DNA from: M3007 sp046329435
GTDB lineage: Bacteria; Bacteroidota; Bacteroidia; Chitinophagales; Saprospiraceae
Assembly: GCA_046329435.1 (NCBI GenBank)
Contig: JAXLUR010000009.1
Span: 1 to 64,000 of the forward strand
Reading direction: 5' to 3'
DNA length: 64,000 bases
Numbering within the stretch: position 1 is the stretch's first letter; each line of letters starts with the position of its first letter. The notes beneath the pieces are model-generated. The model had not been told where the DNA came from. It did not search any database and saw only the letters and a program-made list of their open reading frames with translations. The translations under genes were made by a program, and so were the position numbers. Below are positions 1 through 8,406 of this stretch, piece by piece.

Positions 1-1551
1 CCAGAGGGCATTGAATGGGTTGAGTTGCAGGCCGGGCATATTGGGGTCGTCGTCGTCGTAAAACTCTTGCTCGAATGCCGCGTCGGCAAAACAGTAATCG
101 GGGACATACCGAACGTTGCCGGCCGTAAGGCTTGACTTGATGCCCAGAAGCGTTTTGCGAATTTCAATCAAATCGAAAGTTGTTACCGAACCGCTATTGT
201 TTTCGTCGGCGGCAATTATCTGGAAGGGGTTTTGAAAAGGCTCTATGCCGAGCAAATGTTTGCTGATCAGTACAAGATCAAAAGCTGATATACCTTCCAG
301 CGGAGTCGAATATGACTTGTCCGGCAAGGGGGACAAGAGCCCGTTTCCGGAATAGGAGGGGAAAACACAGTCGTAGGTATGATAGCGCCCCAAAACATCG
401 GTAGTGGGGAGGCTGTTGCCACAACTGGTCCCCAGGGCGTCTTTCAGGGGGACGTGCACGCCCTTCGCGGGCGTTATGCTGGCACCCATTTCGGAGGAGC
501 AATCCCTCCTGATAAACCCGGCATCACTGGGCAGGTTCAGACAGGCGGGAACAAGGTTGTCGAATAAGAATTCCCAGGCTGGGTGTCCGGTATAAAAAGT
601 AACCATTCGCTGATTTTGTTCGGGCGAAAATCGGTACCGGCAGTTGTCGTAATAACCCATCAGCAAGGTCTTGTCGGGGTTGTAAGTTTTCCCCAGGGGA
701 TCGTTTAGCGTACATATAACGGTGTCACAGCCGCCAAATCCGCAATAAGTATTGCCCGGGTCAGCCGGCGTATCGCATATTGCGTCTCCCGTTTGCCAGC
801 AGGTGTAGGTAGTCAATTGTTGGGTTAAAGGGTTAAATAGGGTTACAGTGTCATCGACATATTGTTGGTATTCAGGGTGATTGGGGTTTTGAAATATCGG
901 GCCACCCCAGGCATGGGTATGTTGCAGCCCAAAATAATGACCCAGCTCATGAGCAAGGATATTTGCATCGTTCGCTACAATTATGATAGAGCCGCGATCA
1001 GTGGCAGAAGGTGCATCTGCTATTCCTGAAATTGCAGCGTTCTCAATTGCCCCGACGATGAAAACATTAATATAACCTTTAGCATATTGAGTGGCGTTCA
1101 ACGTATTAACGTAATTTTTCAAAGGGGCCCATTCGGTTGTTCTGTTCAGAAGATACCATTCTGTTTTGTTTACATAAGTCACGCCACAGACGTAAAATCC
1201 CATACCATTATTAAAAGAGGAATTAGCTTCTTCGATGAGCAAGTTTGGGAAAAAGGTCGAATTGTTAATTCCTGACCCGTCGTCATTTCTTACCAGCGTA
1301 ATCCAAACCGGGATGTTCCAAGCGACCGTACTGGCTACTGAAAGTGGATTATTAACTTGCTGAAGCATACTATTAACCTCGGCAGGAGTCAAATCGGGCG
1401 TACCGCAAGTATTTGTTTGCGCCAATACTGAAAAAGGAGCTGTCAACCAGAGGAAGCAAAGTAATATGCTTGTGCGGAGTGCGGAGTGCGGAGTGCGGAG
1501 TGCGGAGTGCGGAGTGCGGAGTGCGGAGTGCGGAGTGCGGAAATTAAACAT
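1..1551 (-). CDS. Secreted M43-type zinc metalloprotease with dockerin-like repeats (C-terminus cut off by window edge)
   Basis: The frame is open from an ATG at 1549-1551 to base 1, so the C-terminus lies outside the window. The protein begins MFNF, then three RTPHSAL heptapeptides and a partial fourth encoded by a 7-bp tandem repeat, then a hydrophobic signal segment ending near VLAQ. The zinc motif HELGHYFGLQH starts near residue 201 and a Met-turn region (MGYYDNCRYRFSP) near 298, as in M43 pappalysin-like peptidases. Around residues 418-480 two repeats (ISAFDLVLISKHLLGI and VTTFDLIEIRKTLLGI) resemble type I dockerin repeats, a common feature before T9SS tails in Saprospiraceae. It should be a secreted protease; the substrate is unknown. 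The long charged n-region before the signal segment is unusual, but no better start exists because the repeat contains no alternative initiation codon on this strand. Confidence 0.8.
   Translation of the reverse strand, partial: MFNFRTPHSALRTPHSALRTPHSALRTSILLCFLWLTAPFSVLAQTNTCGTPDLTPAEVNSMLQQVNNPLSVASTVAWNIPVWITLVRNDDGSGINNSTFFPNLLIEEANSSFNNGMGFYVCGVTYVNKTEWYLLNRTTEWAPLKNYVNTLNATQYAKGYINVFIVGAIENAAISGIADAPSATDRGSIIIVANDANILAHELGHYFGLQHTHAWGGPIFQNPNHPEYQQYVDDTVTLFNPLTQQLTTYTCWQTGDAICDTPADPGNTYCGFGGCDTVICTLNDPLGKTYNPDKTLLMGYYDNCRYRFSPEQNQRMVTFYTGHPAWEFLFDNLVPACLNLPSDAGFIRRDCSSEMGASITPAKGVHVPLKDALGTSCGNSLPTTDVLGRYHTYDCVFPSYSGNGLLSPLPDKSYSTPLEGISAFDLVLISKHLLGIEPFQNPFQIIAADENNSGSVTTFDLIEIRKTLLGIKSSLTAGNVRYVPDYCFADAAFEQEFYDDDDPNMPGLQLNPFNALW
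1472..1541. repeat. Ten perfect copies of the 7-bp repeat GTGCGGA inside the protease N-terminus
   Basis: Bases 1472-1541 are ten uninterrupted copies of gtgcgga. On the minus strand three units give 21 bases encoding RTPHSAL. The tract lies between the start codon and the signal-peptide core of the metalloprotease gene. Because 7 is not a multiple of 3, gain or loss of a unit would put the signal peptide and protease out of frame. Short heptamer repeats are also known as passive intergenic repeats in some bacteria, so the location could be coincidental. Confidence 0.95.
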
Positions 1552-1594
1552 AATGAAGCGGATTTGATGATGGATGCGATATTACAATCTGGTT

Positions 1595-1602
1595 CAAATA
1601 TA
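1595..1602 (-). promoter_or_regulatory. Putative -7 promoter box of the metalloprotease gene
   Basis: The minus strand reads TATATTTG here, a full match to the Bacteroidota -7 consensus TAnnTTTG, about 43 bases upstream of the ATG at 1551. No clear TTTG -33 element was found at the usual spacing, so this is a modest prediction. Confidence 0.4.
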
Positions 1603-1742
1603 TCCTTTAATAAGCCTTATTCCTAATTAATTCTGGCATCTGGGCTAAATTTAGACCAAAAGGTTTATTGATCTCCGTCTTAGCAAATCCTCTGTTTCCC
1701 ATTGTTGCGCCGCATATTTGCATTGTCTGAACAACTATTGAC

Positions 1743-4481
1743 ATGGACTTTTGCCAATCGAATATCCGCTCCCTCGGATCGGCGCTGCGGTCATCGGCCT
1801 CGCGGCTTGTAGTGTGTTGCATCCTCCTGGCGCTCGCGGCATCTCGTTTGGAAGCGCAATCAGATCCCGTTTTTGTCCGCGACAGCCTCGTCTGGGATTC
1901 CATAGGCCAGCTGATGGAAGCTGCCTTCAACGCCGGCAATTACCTCGAAGCCGCACGACTGGCCGAAGAAGCCAACAACTTTGCCCAGGCGCATTTTCCG
2001 CCCTCTCACCTGCTTGTCGGGCAGAGCCTCGACAACCTCGGCACCACCCTGCACCACGCCGGCAAACTCCGGGAAGCCCGCCCGGCGCTGGAAGCTGCCC
2101 AACAGCATGCCGCCACCTACCTGGGTCCCCGGCACGAAGACTACCTCACCCGGCTCAACAACCTCGCCATGTTGTACAAGGACCTGCAGGAGTACAACCT
2201 TTCCATGGCCGCTTTTGAAGAATTACTCGGCACCGGCGCCGAAGTGTTTGGCAAAGACGATCCCATGTATGGCATTTTCCTCAACAACGCCGGCATCCTC
2301 TGCGAACAAACCGGCAGGTTGGACCAGGCCGCCGTTTATTACCGTCAATCGCTCGATATTACAGCCCGCTCGCTGGGGAAAAAACACCCTAAATACGCCA
2401 CCCGCCTGTTCAACCTGGCTGTACTTCAGCGGCGCAACGGGCATTTTGAGGAAGCGCTCGGACTTTTACAAGAGGCCCTGACGATCAACGAAACCAACTA
2501 CGGCAAAAGTCACCCCAACTACTTTTCCTGCCTGGGCGAAATCGGTGTTGTTTACTACAACCTCGGTCAATACGACCTTGCCGACCAGTATCTGGCGGAA
2601 ACCCTGCAACGCATTGACAGCCTTTTGGGCAAAACGCATGTGCTATACGCTACTTACCTGTTTTCGCTGGCCAACGTGAAAAAAACAAGCGGTCACCCCG
2701 AACAAGCCATCGAAATGTGGGAGGAAATGGCTGCCCTCCGGGAAAGTTTATATGGTATATACGCCCCGCAAGGCTGGGTAGAACACCGCGAACTGGCCGA
2801 AACCTATGCCCAACTCGGGCAACTGGAACCAAGCGCCCGGCACCTGTCTTTCGCTTCAGACCACGGCGCTGAATTCATACGACTGAATTTCGGCCAGATG
2901 GGAGAAGCCGAACAGCGCGGACTTGCCCAGCAATTGTACCCGCTGGTCGAACTGGCCGACCAACTGGCCTGGCAATATCCGCAGGACACTGTTTTTTCGA
3001 GTATTGCCTTTAACAACCTCCTGCTCTCCAAAAACCTGTTGTTCGAGAACCGGCGGAGCATGATGCAATCGCTCCGCGACATCTCCGACCCCGAAGTTCG
3101 CCGGGAATTTGCCGAATGGGAAGACCTGCAAACCCTGCTCGGCGCCCAGTACGCCAGGCCCTCGGCCAAACGCCGCCCCGACATCGACAGCCTGCAACAA
3201 CGCGCCACTACGCTGGAAAACCGCCTTGCCCGTCATTCGGACGCCTTTCGCGACGCCCGCCGCATCGTACACTGGCAAGATGTGCAGGCAGCCCTGAAAC
3301 CTGGCGAAGCCGCCCTCGAAATCAGCGGATTTACCTGGCACGACAGCCTGCGCCTCGTCGGCTTTTTTATTGATAAAAACTCGGCGCAGCCGCACGTCAT
3401 CGACTTCGGGCCGGCCGCCGCATTTCCCAAACCCGCGGCCCTGCGCAAGGCCTACGGCTATTCCGAACAACCCACCGACAACCTGCAATGGCTGGTCGGC
3501 AAGGCGCTCCTGCCCAATCTGGCGCACATTTCACGCATGTACCTGTCGCCCTACGGCTTGTTCAACCTGATCAATATGAGCGCCATACCCGTCGGGCCGG
3601 AACAGGTCTTTTCCGACCGGCTGCAAATCGTGCGCGTCGGCTCCACCCGCGACCTTGTCTCGGGCAGGCTGCTCGACTCGGCGCCGGGCGCACGGACGGC
3701 CCGGGTGTTCGGCGGTATCGATTATGACCGCGCCAGCGCAACTGCCCGCGCTGCGGCAACTGAAAGGCCTGACTTTCAGGCCCGGCTCGCCCCTGCCGCC
3801 GAAAGCGGATTCAGAAACGGCGCCACCGATCAGCCCTGGATCTACCTGCCGGCTACACTCGACGAGGCCAGGGAAGTGGAGCGTTTTTTAAAAAGCCGTC
3901 AATTCGAGGTAGTCCGACTGAGCGATTCCTCGGCGACAGAAGCGTCATTCAAACAGATGGGGCGCCAGGAAGCCTCTCCCTGTGTCATCCACCTGGCCAC
4001 GCACGGCTTCTTTTTTCCCGAGCCGCTCAGCAATGCCGGCGTTGGTTTTGTCGATGCGCAGAATCCGCTCATTCGTTCTGGTATGGTGCTGGCGGGCGCC
4101 AACCGGGTTTGGATCGGAAAAGAAACCCTGCCCGGGGAAGATGACGGCATTTTGACCGCCGATGAAATCGCACGGATGGATTTGAGCCACACCGAACTGG
4201 TGGTTTTGTCGGCTTGTGGCACGGGCCTTGGCGAATTATCGTCGGAGGAGGGCGTGTACGGCCTCCAGAGGGCTTTCCGCATAGCGGGCGCACATTACGT
4301 GCTGATGACCCTGTGGAGCGTTGACGATCGTTCTACCCAATTGTTCATGCGGGAATTTTACCGGCAATGGCAAACGGGCGGAGCCACCATTCCCGACGCT
4401 TATCAGTATGCCCAAAACCGGATGCGGCGCGAAGCGCCCAACCAGCCGGCGCTGTGGGCGGCATTCGTATTGCTCCGTTAA
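1743..4481 (+). CDS. TPR-CHAT protein (caspase-like CHAT protease domain with tetratricopeptide repeats)
   Basis: The 912-residue product begins with a hydrophobic segment ending ASRLEAQS, which looks like a signal peptide for export to the periplasm. Residues about 45-370 are tandem TPR-like helical repeats of the NLA..Y...G.Y..A type. The last about 300 residues form a CHAT domain, a caspase/separase-like fold: the likely catalytic His is in VIHLATHGFFF and the Cys in VVLSACGTGLG. The protein ends ALWAAFVLLR, typical of CHAT tails. TPR repeats usually bind partner proteins and CHAT domains cleave or bind peptides; the substrate here is unknown. It converges on the membrane protein/sigma factor pair, a neighbourhood I associate with this group. 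The ATG at 1743 is chosen because it gives the signal peptide. I am sure of the domain call, not of the function. Confidence 0.85.
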   Translation: MDFCQSNIRSLGSALRSSASRLVVCCILLALAASRLEAQSDPVFVRDSLVWDSIGQLMEAAFNAGNYLEAARLAEEANNFAQAHFPPSHLLVGQSLDNLGTTLHHAGKLREARPALEAAQQHAATYLGPRHEDYLTRLNNLAMLYKDLQEYNLSMAAFEELLGTGAEVFGKDDPMYGIFLNNAGILCEQTGRLDQAAVYYRQSLDITARSLGKKHPKYATRLFNLAVLQRRNGHFEEALGLLQEALTINETNYGKSHPNYFSCLGEIGVVYYNLGQYDLADQYLAETLQRIDSLLGKTHVLYATYLFSLANVKKTSGHPEQAIEMWEEMAALRESLYGIYAPQGWVEHRELAETYAQLGQLEPSARHLSFASDHGAEFIRLNFGQMGEAEQRGLAQQLYPLVELADQLAWQYPQDTVFSSIAFNNLLLSKNLLFENRRSMMQSLRDISDPEVRREFAEWEDLQTLLGAQYARPSAKRRPDIDSLQQRATTLENRLARHSDAFRDARRIVHWQDVQAALKPGEAALEISGFTWHDSLRLVGFFIDKNSAQPHVIDFGPAAAFPKPAALRKAYGYSEQPTDNLQWLVGKALLPNLAHISRMYLSPYGLFNLINMSAIPVGPEQVFSDRLQIVRVGSTRDLVSGRLLDSAPGARTARVFGGIDYDRASATARAAATERPDFQARLAPAAESGFRNGATDQPWIYLPATLDEAREVERFLKSRQFEVVRLSDSSATEASFKQMGRQEASPCVIHLATHGFFFPEPLSNAGVGFVDAQNPLIRSGMVLAGANRVWIGKETLPGEDDGILTADEIARMDLSHTELVVLSACGTGLGELSSEEGVYGLQRAFRIAGAHYVLMTLWSVDDRSTQLFMREFYRQWQTGGATIPDAYQYAQNRMRREAPNQPALWAAFVLLR

Positions 4482-4482
4482 A

Positions 4483-5274
4483 TCAGTTGACCGTCAGTTT
4501 GCCGATGAAATAAATCGCGCCGCTTTCCTCGTCTTCGATCAGGTAATAGTACAGTCCCGGCGAAAGGCGCAGCCCGATCTGCGCATCAATGCCGACCGTC
4601 TGGTCGGGGTTGTTTTGCAGGGAAAAGGAGCCGGTCCGAAGGGGCCGGAGGGCCGTATAGTCGGCGGGTTTGTTGGAAAACAGGAGCCAGCGGAACATTT
4701 TGATTGTGGCAGCCGCGCCGTGCAACGAACCGTTGAGCCGAAAGTGGCAATCCGATGCGCCGCCGCTGCAATGTTGTACCGGCCGGGGTGTTTTCACCCA
4801 GACGGGCTGCTCTTCCGCGCTGCCGCGAAACCTGCCCGGCCCCAGCATGGATTCTAGACGGGGGTTGGGCCGGAAATCGGCTGCAATCTGGCGGTTTGCC
4901 GGGCGCCCGGGCTGCGTTGCGGCGGTATCGGCAGGGGGCAGGAGAGGCGCTGCGGGTTGTTGTTGCTGGATGGCAGGAGCTGGTTGATCGACTGCCCGAT
5001 GGTGGCGGGTCGCCAGATACCACAAGACCAGGGCCGCCGATACGGCCGCCAGTGCCAGGCCCGTTCGAAAACCCGTTTTTTGCCACCATTTCACCGATGG
5101 GGCGTTTTTCGGCGGGCGGGCGCTTTTGACCAATGCGCGCAGGGCGTCCACCTCGGTTTTGATTTCCGGATGAAAGAGTTGATACGTCAGAAAAGCATCG
5201 AGTTCCGCGTCGGTCAGCTGCCCCAAGATGAAGCGTTCGATTATATTGTCGCGGTCGATTGTAAAGCGGTCCAT
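4483..5274 (-). CDS. Single-pass membrane protein next to a sigma factor (anti-sigma-like)
   Basis: The 263-residue protein starts at the ATG at 5272-5274 (MDRFTIDRDN); the upstream in-frame extension overlaps the sigma factor gene and is rejected. Residues 1-60 (IIERFILGQLTDAELDAFL) resemble the cytoplasmic N-terminus of Bacteroidota proteins encoded beside ECF sigma genes. One membrane segment (FRTGLALAAVSAALVLWYL) follows near residue 90, then a Pro/Gln-rich linker and a periplasmic C-terminal domain ending YYYLIEDEESGAIYFIGKL. The start overlaps the end of the sigma factor gene by 34 bp, implying translational coupling. By position it could be an anti-sigma factor or a sensor, but no zinc-finger or FecR motif is visible, so this is inference. 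Confidence 0.6.
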   Translation of the reverse strand: MDRFTIDRDNIIERFILGQLTDAELDAFLTYQLFHPEIKTEVDALRALVKSARPPKNAPSVKWWQKTGFRTGLALAAVSAALVLWYLATRHHRAVDQPAPAIQQQQPAAPLLPPADTAATQPGRPANRQIAADFRPNPRLESMLGPGRFRGSAEEQPVWVKTPRPVQHCSGGASDCHFRLNGSLHGAAATIKMFRWLLFSNKPADYTALRPLRTGSFSLQNNPDQTVGIDAQIGLRLSPGLYYYLIEDEESGAIYFIGKLTVN

Positions 5275-5906
5275 AGGTAGCCAATCAAAAAAAGTTGCGC
5301 CAAGCCGACCAGATGTTTCAGTCGTTCGAAGGCGCGTTGCTTGCGTTTTCGTATGTTTTCTTCCGAAACTTCCATTTCGCGCGCGAGGTCGGCGAGTTTT
5401 TCTCCGGCATAATAGCGGCAAAGCAGGTCCCGGTCGTTTTCATTCAGTTCAAGGAGTTTTTGCCGGATATCACGGGTGCGCTGGCGGGCAAGTTCGTCGT
5501 CGTTCGTCCATTCGCTTATTTCCTGTCGCGCCGTTTGAAACCCGGCCGGGTCGTCGGGGCGATAGATCAGGGCTTCTTTTTTCAGGCGGGCGAACCCTTC
5601 CTTTAAAGTCAGTTCGGCTACTTTGAACATCAGGGATTGCAGTTCCCTCGGCTGCTCAAACCGGCCTTTTTCAAACAGGGTAAAAAATCTGGACAGGCTT
5701 TCCGAAAAAACTTCCATCGCAAATTCCTGCTCGGTTGTGACAGCGTAAGCCGGCAGGCGGCCTATTCGCTTTCGCAACCAGGGCAGGGTTACCTGCCGAA
5801 GGGAGCCAACCAATTCCGTCCAGGCTTTTTCTTCCCGTTGCCTGAGGCGGGAGAGTTGCATGGGAAAACCGGCAGTTTCATCTGCACTCGGATTGCCTTC
5901 ATTCAT
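5241..5906 (-). CDS. Sigma-70 family (ECF-like) RNA polymerase sigma factor
   Basis: The 221-residue product from the ATG at 5904-5906 has a region 2-like N-terminal half (FAMEVFSESLSRFFTLFE) and a C-terminal region 4 helix-turn-helix: LLELNENDRDLLCRYYAGEKL, then LADLAREMEVSEENIRKRKQ and RAFERLKHL. This is the layout of ECF-type sigma factors. It should direct RNA polymerase to a small regulon, probably including the adjacent genes. A TTG 21 bases upstream is possible but less likely. The C-terminus (VGLAQLFLIGYLWTAL) is hydrophobic, which is odd for a soluble sigma factor; those bases also encode the start of the downstream gene in another frame. Confidence 0.8.
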   Translation of the reverse strand: MNEGNPSADETAGFPMQLSRLRQREEKAWTELVGSLRQVTLPWLRKRIGRLPAYAVTTEQEFAMEVFSESLSRFFTLFEKGRFEQPRELQSLMFKVAELTLKEGFARLKKEALIYRPDDPAGFQTARQEISEWTNDDELARQRTRDIRQKLLELNENDRDLLCRYYAGEKLADLAREMEVSEENIRKRKQRAFERLKHLVGLAQLFLIGYLWTALQSTATI

Positions 5907-5913
5907 GACATGA

Positions 5914-6028
5914 GGGGGAGACACCAAACGTGACTATTTTTTCAAAAAAAATAACGGGGGCACAAAAAAAGCCAAAACCGGGCAAGGGTCCGAAAATTTT
6001 TGCCGAAAGGCTGTCACGTTTTGCCCCC
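5914..6028. repeat. Inverted repeat in the divergent promoter region
   Basis: The arm GGGGG (5914-5918) plus CAAACGTGAC (5925-5934) is mirrored by GTCACGTTTTG plus CCCCC (6013-6028). It lies between the sigma factor gene and the divergent carbonic anhydrase gene. The minus strand of the left arm reads CACGTTTG, close to a -7 box, 19 bases before the sigma start. It may be a double operator or promoter pair. This is a sequence observation; a function is inference. Confidence 0.4.
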
Positions 6029-6144
6029 TGCGCTCATATCTCCCCAGAAGTTAATGCCGGCGGATGTCGGACAATCGTTTCCACTGCCGCCGGCATTTGC
6101 TTTGTGAACTATCCTTTATCCTTAACTATCTGCTCTTATTTGAC

Positions 6145-6930
6145 ATGAAAAATGCATTTCAACTCAGCCTCTTGCTGCTCGGCGGCGCTTTCCTGACCCT
6201 TTCCTCCTGCAAAGACGACAAGCAATCTTCGTTGCCCTCCTGCGAAGGCGTGCACTGGGAATACTCCGGCGACGAAGGCCCCGACCACTGGAAAGACCTC
6301 TGTGTTGACTACACGAGCTGCGGTGGCGCTGCCCAGTCGCCCATCGATATCACCGGGGCACAGGACGACAACAGCCTCGCTGCCATCACCGAGCATTTTG
6401 TGGCGTCCACGACCCATGCGGTCAATAACGGCCACACCGTTCAGTTCAACTGCGACGCTGGCAGCGAAATCACGGTTGACGGCCAGACGTACAAACTGCT
6501 CCAGTACCATTTCCATACCCACAGCGAGCACACCGTGGGTGGCGTTTCGTACCCGATGGAAGTGCACTTCGTACACAAAAACGAAACGACCGGCAAACTG
6601 GCAGTCGTCGGCGTATTTTTCAAAGAAGGCGCTGAAAACGATTTCCTCAAACCCTTCGTGGAGCACCTGCCGGCCAGCAAAGACGCCACTTTCGACGACA
6701 ACAACCTGACGTTCAACGTGTCGGACTGCCTGCCCGCCAACCGCAGCTACTACACCTACGGCGGCTCGCTGACCACCCCGCCCTGCTCCGAAATCGTTAC
6801 CTGGCTGGTGATGGAGCACCCCGTCGAAGCTTCGCACGAACAAATCGAAGCATTCCACAGCGTAGAGCACGACAACGCCCGCCCGGTACAGGCTCTGGGA
6901 AGCCGCTCGCTGAAACATGCCAGCCTCTAA
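6145..6930 (+). CDS. Alpha-class carbonic anhydrase, lipoprotein
   Basis: The 261-residue product from the ATG at 6145 starts with a lipoprotein signal (LLLLGGAFLTLSSC, then KDD), so it is probably anchored in the periplasm or outer membrane. It catalyses reversible hydration of CO2 to bicarbonate. Family signatures are visible: HWEYSGDEGPDHW and QSPIDIT near the N-terminus, zinc ligands in YHFHTHSEH, the third ligand in MEVHFVHKN, and YYTYGGSLTTPPCSE with VTWLVMEHPV near the C-terminus. Its length matches bacterial alpha-carbonic anhydrases. The upstream in-frame extension lacks signal features and is rejected. It is followed by a strong terminator hairpin, so it is probably transcribed alone. 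Confidence 0.93.
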   Translation: MKNAFQLSLLLLGGAFLTLSSCKDDKQSSLPSCEGVHWEYSGDEGPDHWKDLCVDYTSCGGAAQSPIDITGAQDDNSLAAITEHFVASTTHAVNNGHTVQFNCDAGSEITVDGQTYKLLQYHFHTHSEHTVGGVSYPMEVHFVHKNETTGKLAVVGVFFKEGAENDFLKPFVEHLPASKDATFDDNNLTFNVSDCLPANRSYYTYGGSLTTPPCSEIVTWLVMEHPVEASHEQIEAFHSVEHDNARPVQALGSRSLKHASL

Positions 6931-6970
6931 ATCGCCCTTATTTTCTCTCTACGTTGCGCTTTTAAAGCAG

Positions 6971-7008
6971 AGCCGGTCGCCCCTTGCGGGCGATCGGCTT
7001 TGTTTTGT
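6971..7008 (+). terminator. Rho-independent terminator after the carbonic anhydrase gene
   Basis: AGCCGGTCGCCC and GGGCGATCGGCT form a stem with one G-T pair around a short loop (6971-6999), followed by a T-rich run to 7008. It lies 40 bases after the carbonic anhydrase stop. Confidence 0.75.
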
Positions 7009-7050
7009 TAAAGTCGCATGGCGATTTTACCCGAAATTTCGAGGCCAGCC

Positions 7051-7058
7051 TACCTTTG
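7051..7058 (+). promoter_or_regulatory. Putative -7 promoter box for the M43 protease gene
   Basis: TACCTTTG matches TAnnTTTG and lies 23 bases before the ATG at 7082, directly after the upstream terminator. No convincing -33 box is seen. Confidence 0.4.
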
Positions 7059-7081
7059 GGTATCCGTTTACCCACCCTACC

Positions 7082-8401
7082 ATGTTTATGAAGCCGATTA
7101 CTTACCTTTTTTTCCTTTTGCTGTGCGGCTTTGCCAGCAGCGCCCAGACGCCTGTTATCCTCTGCGGCAACGATCTGTTCAACGGCATCGTCCGCGCGCA
7201 TCACCCTGAGCTGGCAGCCGGGTTCGACGCGACTTTCGAAGCCGCGCGCCAGGCCAAAGCCCGGCCCCGCGGTCCGCTTACGATCAATGTGGTGGTGCAT
7301 GTTGTCTGGAAAGACGCTGCTGAAAACCTTTCCGACGACGTCATTTACGACCAGATCGCCGTGCTCAACGCCGATTACAACCGCCTCAACGCCGATACGG
7401 GCAACCTGCGCCCGCTGTTTCAACCCGTTGCCGGCAACGCCGACATTCATTTCAACCTCGCCGCCATCGAACGGGTGCAAACCAGCCAGCTGTTCGAGGT
7501 GGACGTGCTCGGCAACACCCTGCTGACCGAACTCAAACACAGTGCCCAGGGCGGCAGCGATGCCTGGGACACCGACCATTACCTCAACATCTGGGTCTGC
7601 AAAATTCAGCCCCTGGCCATCGGGCCGCTCGTGCTCGGCCAGGTGCTCGGCTTCGCTTTCCCGCCCAACGATCTGCCCAACTGGCCCGCCGATTCGGGCG
7701 CGCCCGGCGCCGATGAAGACGGCGTGGTCATCGACTACCGCGCCTTCGGAAGCAACAACCCCAATACGCTTGAATTCCCCGGCGTGGGCGCCCTCACCAT
7801 CAAAGGTCGCACCCCCACACACGAAGTCGGTCACTACCTCGGCCTGCGCCATATCTGGGGCGACGGCGGCCTGCTCGGACCCAACGACTGTGCGCAAAGC
7901 GACGGCATCGACGACACGCCCTTTGCCAATGCCCAGTCGAATTTCGACTGCGATATCACCAAAAACACCTGCCCGCAAGTGGAGGTTTTCTACGCCGCCG
8001 ACATGCCCGACCTGATCGAAAATTACATGGATTACTCCAGTGAAGACTGCATGAACATGTTTACAAAAGGCCAGGTGGAACTCATGCGCAACGTGCTCGT
8101 CGGCCCGCGCAGCGGCCTGCTCGAATCGGTAGCAACCCACCAGCCTTCGCAGGAAGCAAGTGCGTTCCGCCTTTCGCCCAACCCGGCGAACGGCCGGGTG
8201 CGCGTTGAATTATCCACTCCTGCGCTGACCGGCAGCAGCCTGAGCCTGTATGGGGCGGAAGGGCGTTTGTTGCGCAAAATGACGCTGCCGGAAGGCGCTT
8301 CCATCGAATGGATCGACCTGAACGGCCTGCCGTCGGGCCTGTACATGGTGCAGGTGCAAAACGGGCGGCAGGGGGCAGCGGAGCGGTTGGTGGTTCGGTA
8401 A
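7082..8401 (+). CDS. Secreted M43-type zinc metalloprotease with T9SS C-terminal sorting domain
   Basis: The 439-residue product from the ATG at 7082 (MFMKPITYLFFLLLCGFASSAQ) has a signal peptide. The zinc site PTHEVGHYLGLRHIWGD carries the extended HExxHxxGxxH motif, and the Met-turn lies in ENYMDYSSEDCMNMF, together defining an M43 cytophagalysin/pappalysin-type peptidase. The last about 80 residues (FRLSPNPANGRVRVEL ... LPSGLYMVQV) are a type A T9SS sorting domain, which directs crossing of the outer membrane and is then removed. It is therefore an exported protease, probably for protein scavenging. The other M43 gene at the left edge has dockerin-like repeats instead. An ATG two codons downstream would also work; longer upstream starts have no signal peptide. 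Confidence 0.9.
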   Translation: MFMKPITYLFFLLLCGFASSAQTPVILCGNDLFNGIVRAHHPELAAGFDATFEAARQAKARPRGPLTINVVVHVVWKDAAENLSDDVIYDQIAVLNADYNRLNADTGNLRPLFQPVAGNADIHFNLAAIERVQTSQLFEVDVLGNTLLTELKHSAQGGSDAWDTDHYLNIWVCKIQPLAIGPLVLGQVLGFAFPPNDLPNWPADSGAPGADEDGVVIDYRAFGSNNPNTLEFPGVGALTIKGRTPTHEVGHYLGLRHIWGDGGLLGPNDCAQSDGIDDTPFANAQSNFDCDITKNTCPQVEVFYAADMPDLIENYMDYSSEDCMNMFTKGQVELMRNVLVGPRSGLLESVATHQPSQEASAFRLSPNPANGRVRVELSTPALTGSSLSLYGAEGRLLRKMTLPEGASIEWIDLNGLPSGLYMVQVQNGRQGAAERLVVR

Positions 8402-8406
8402 ATGAG

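Noticed and set aside
1472..1541. CRISPR array
   Set aside because: The repeat is a 7-bp tandem without spacers and no cas genes are near.
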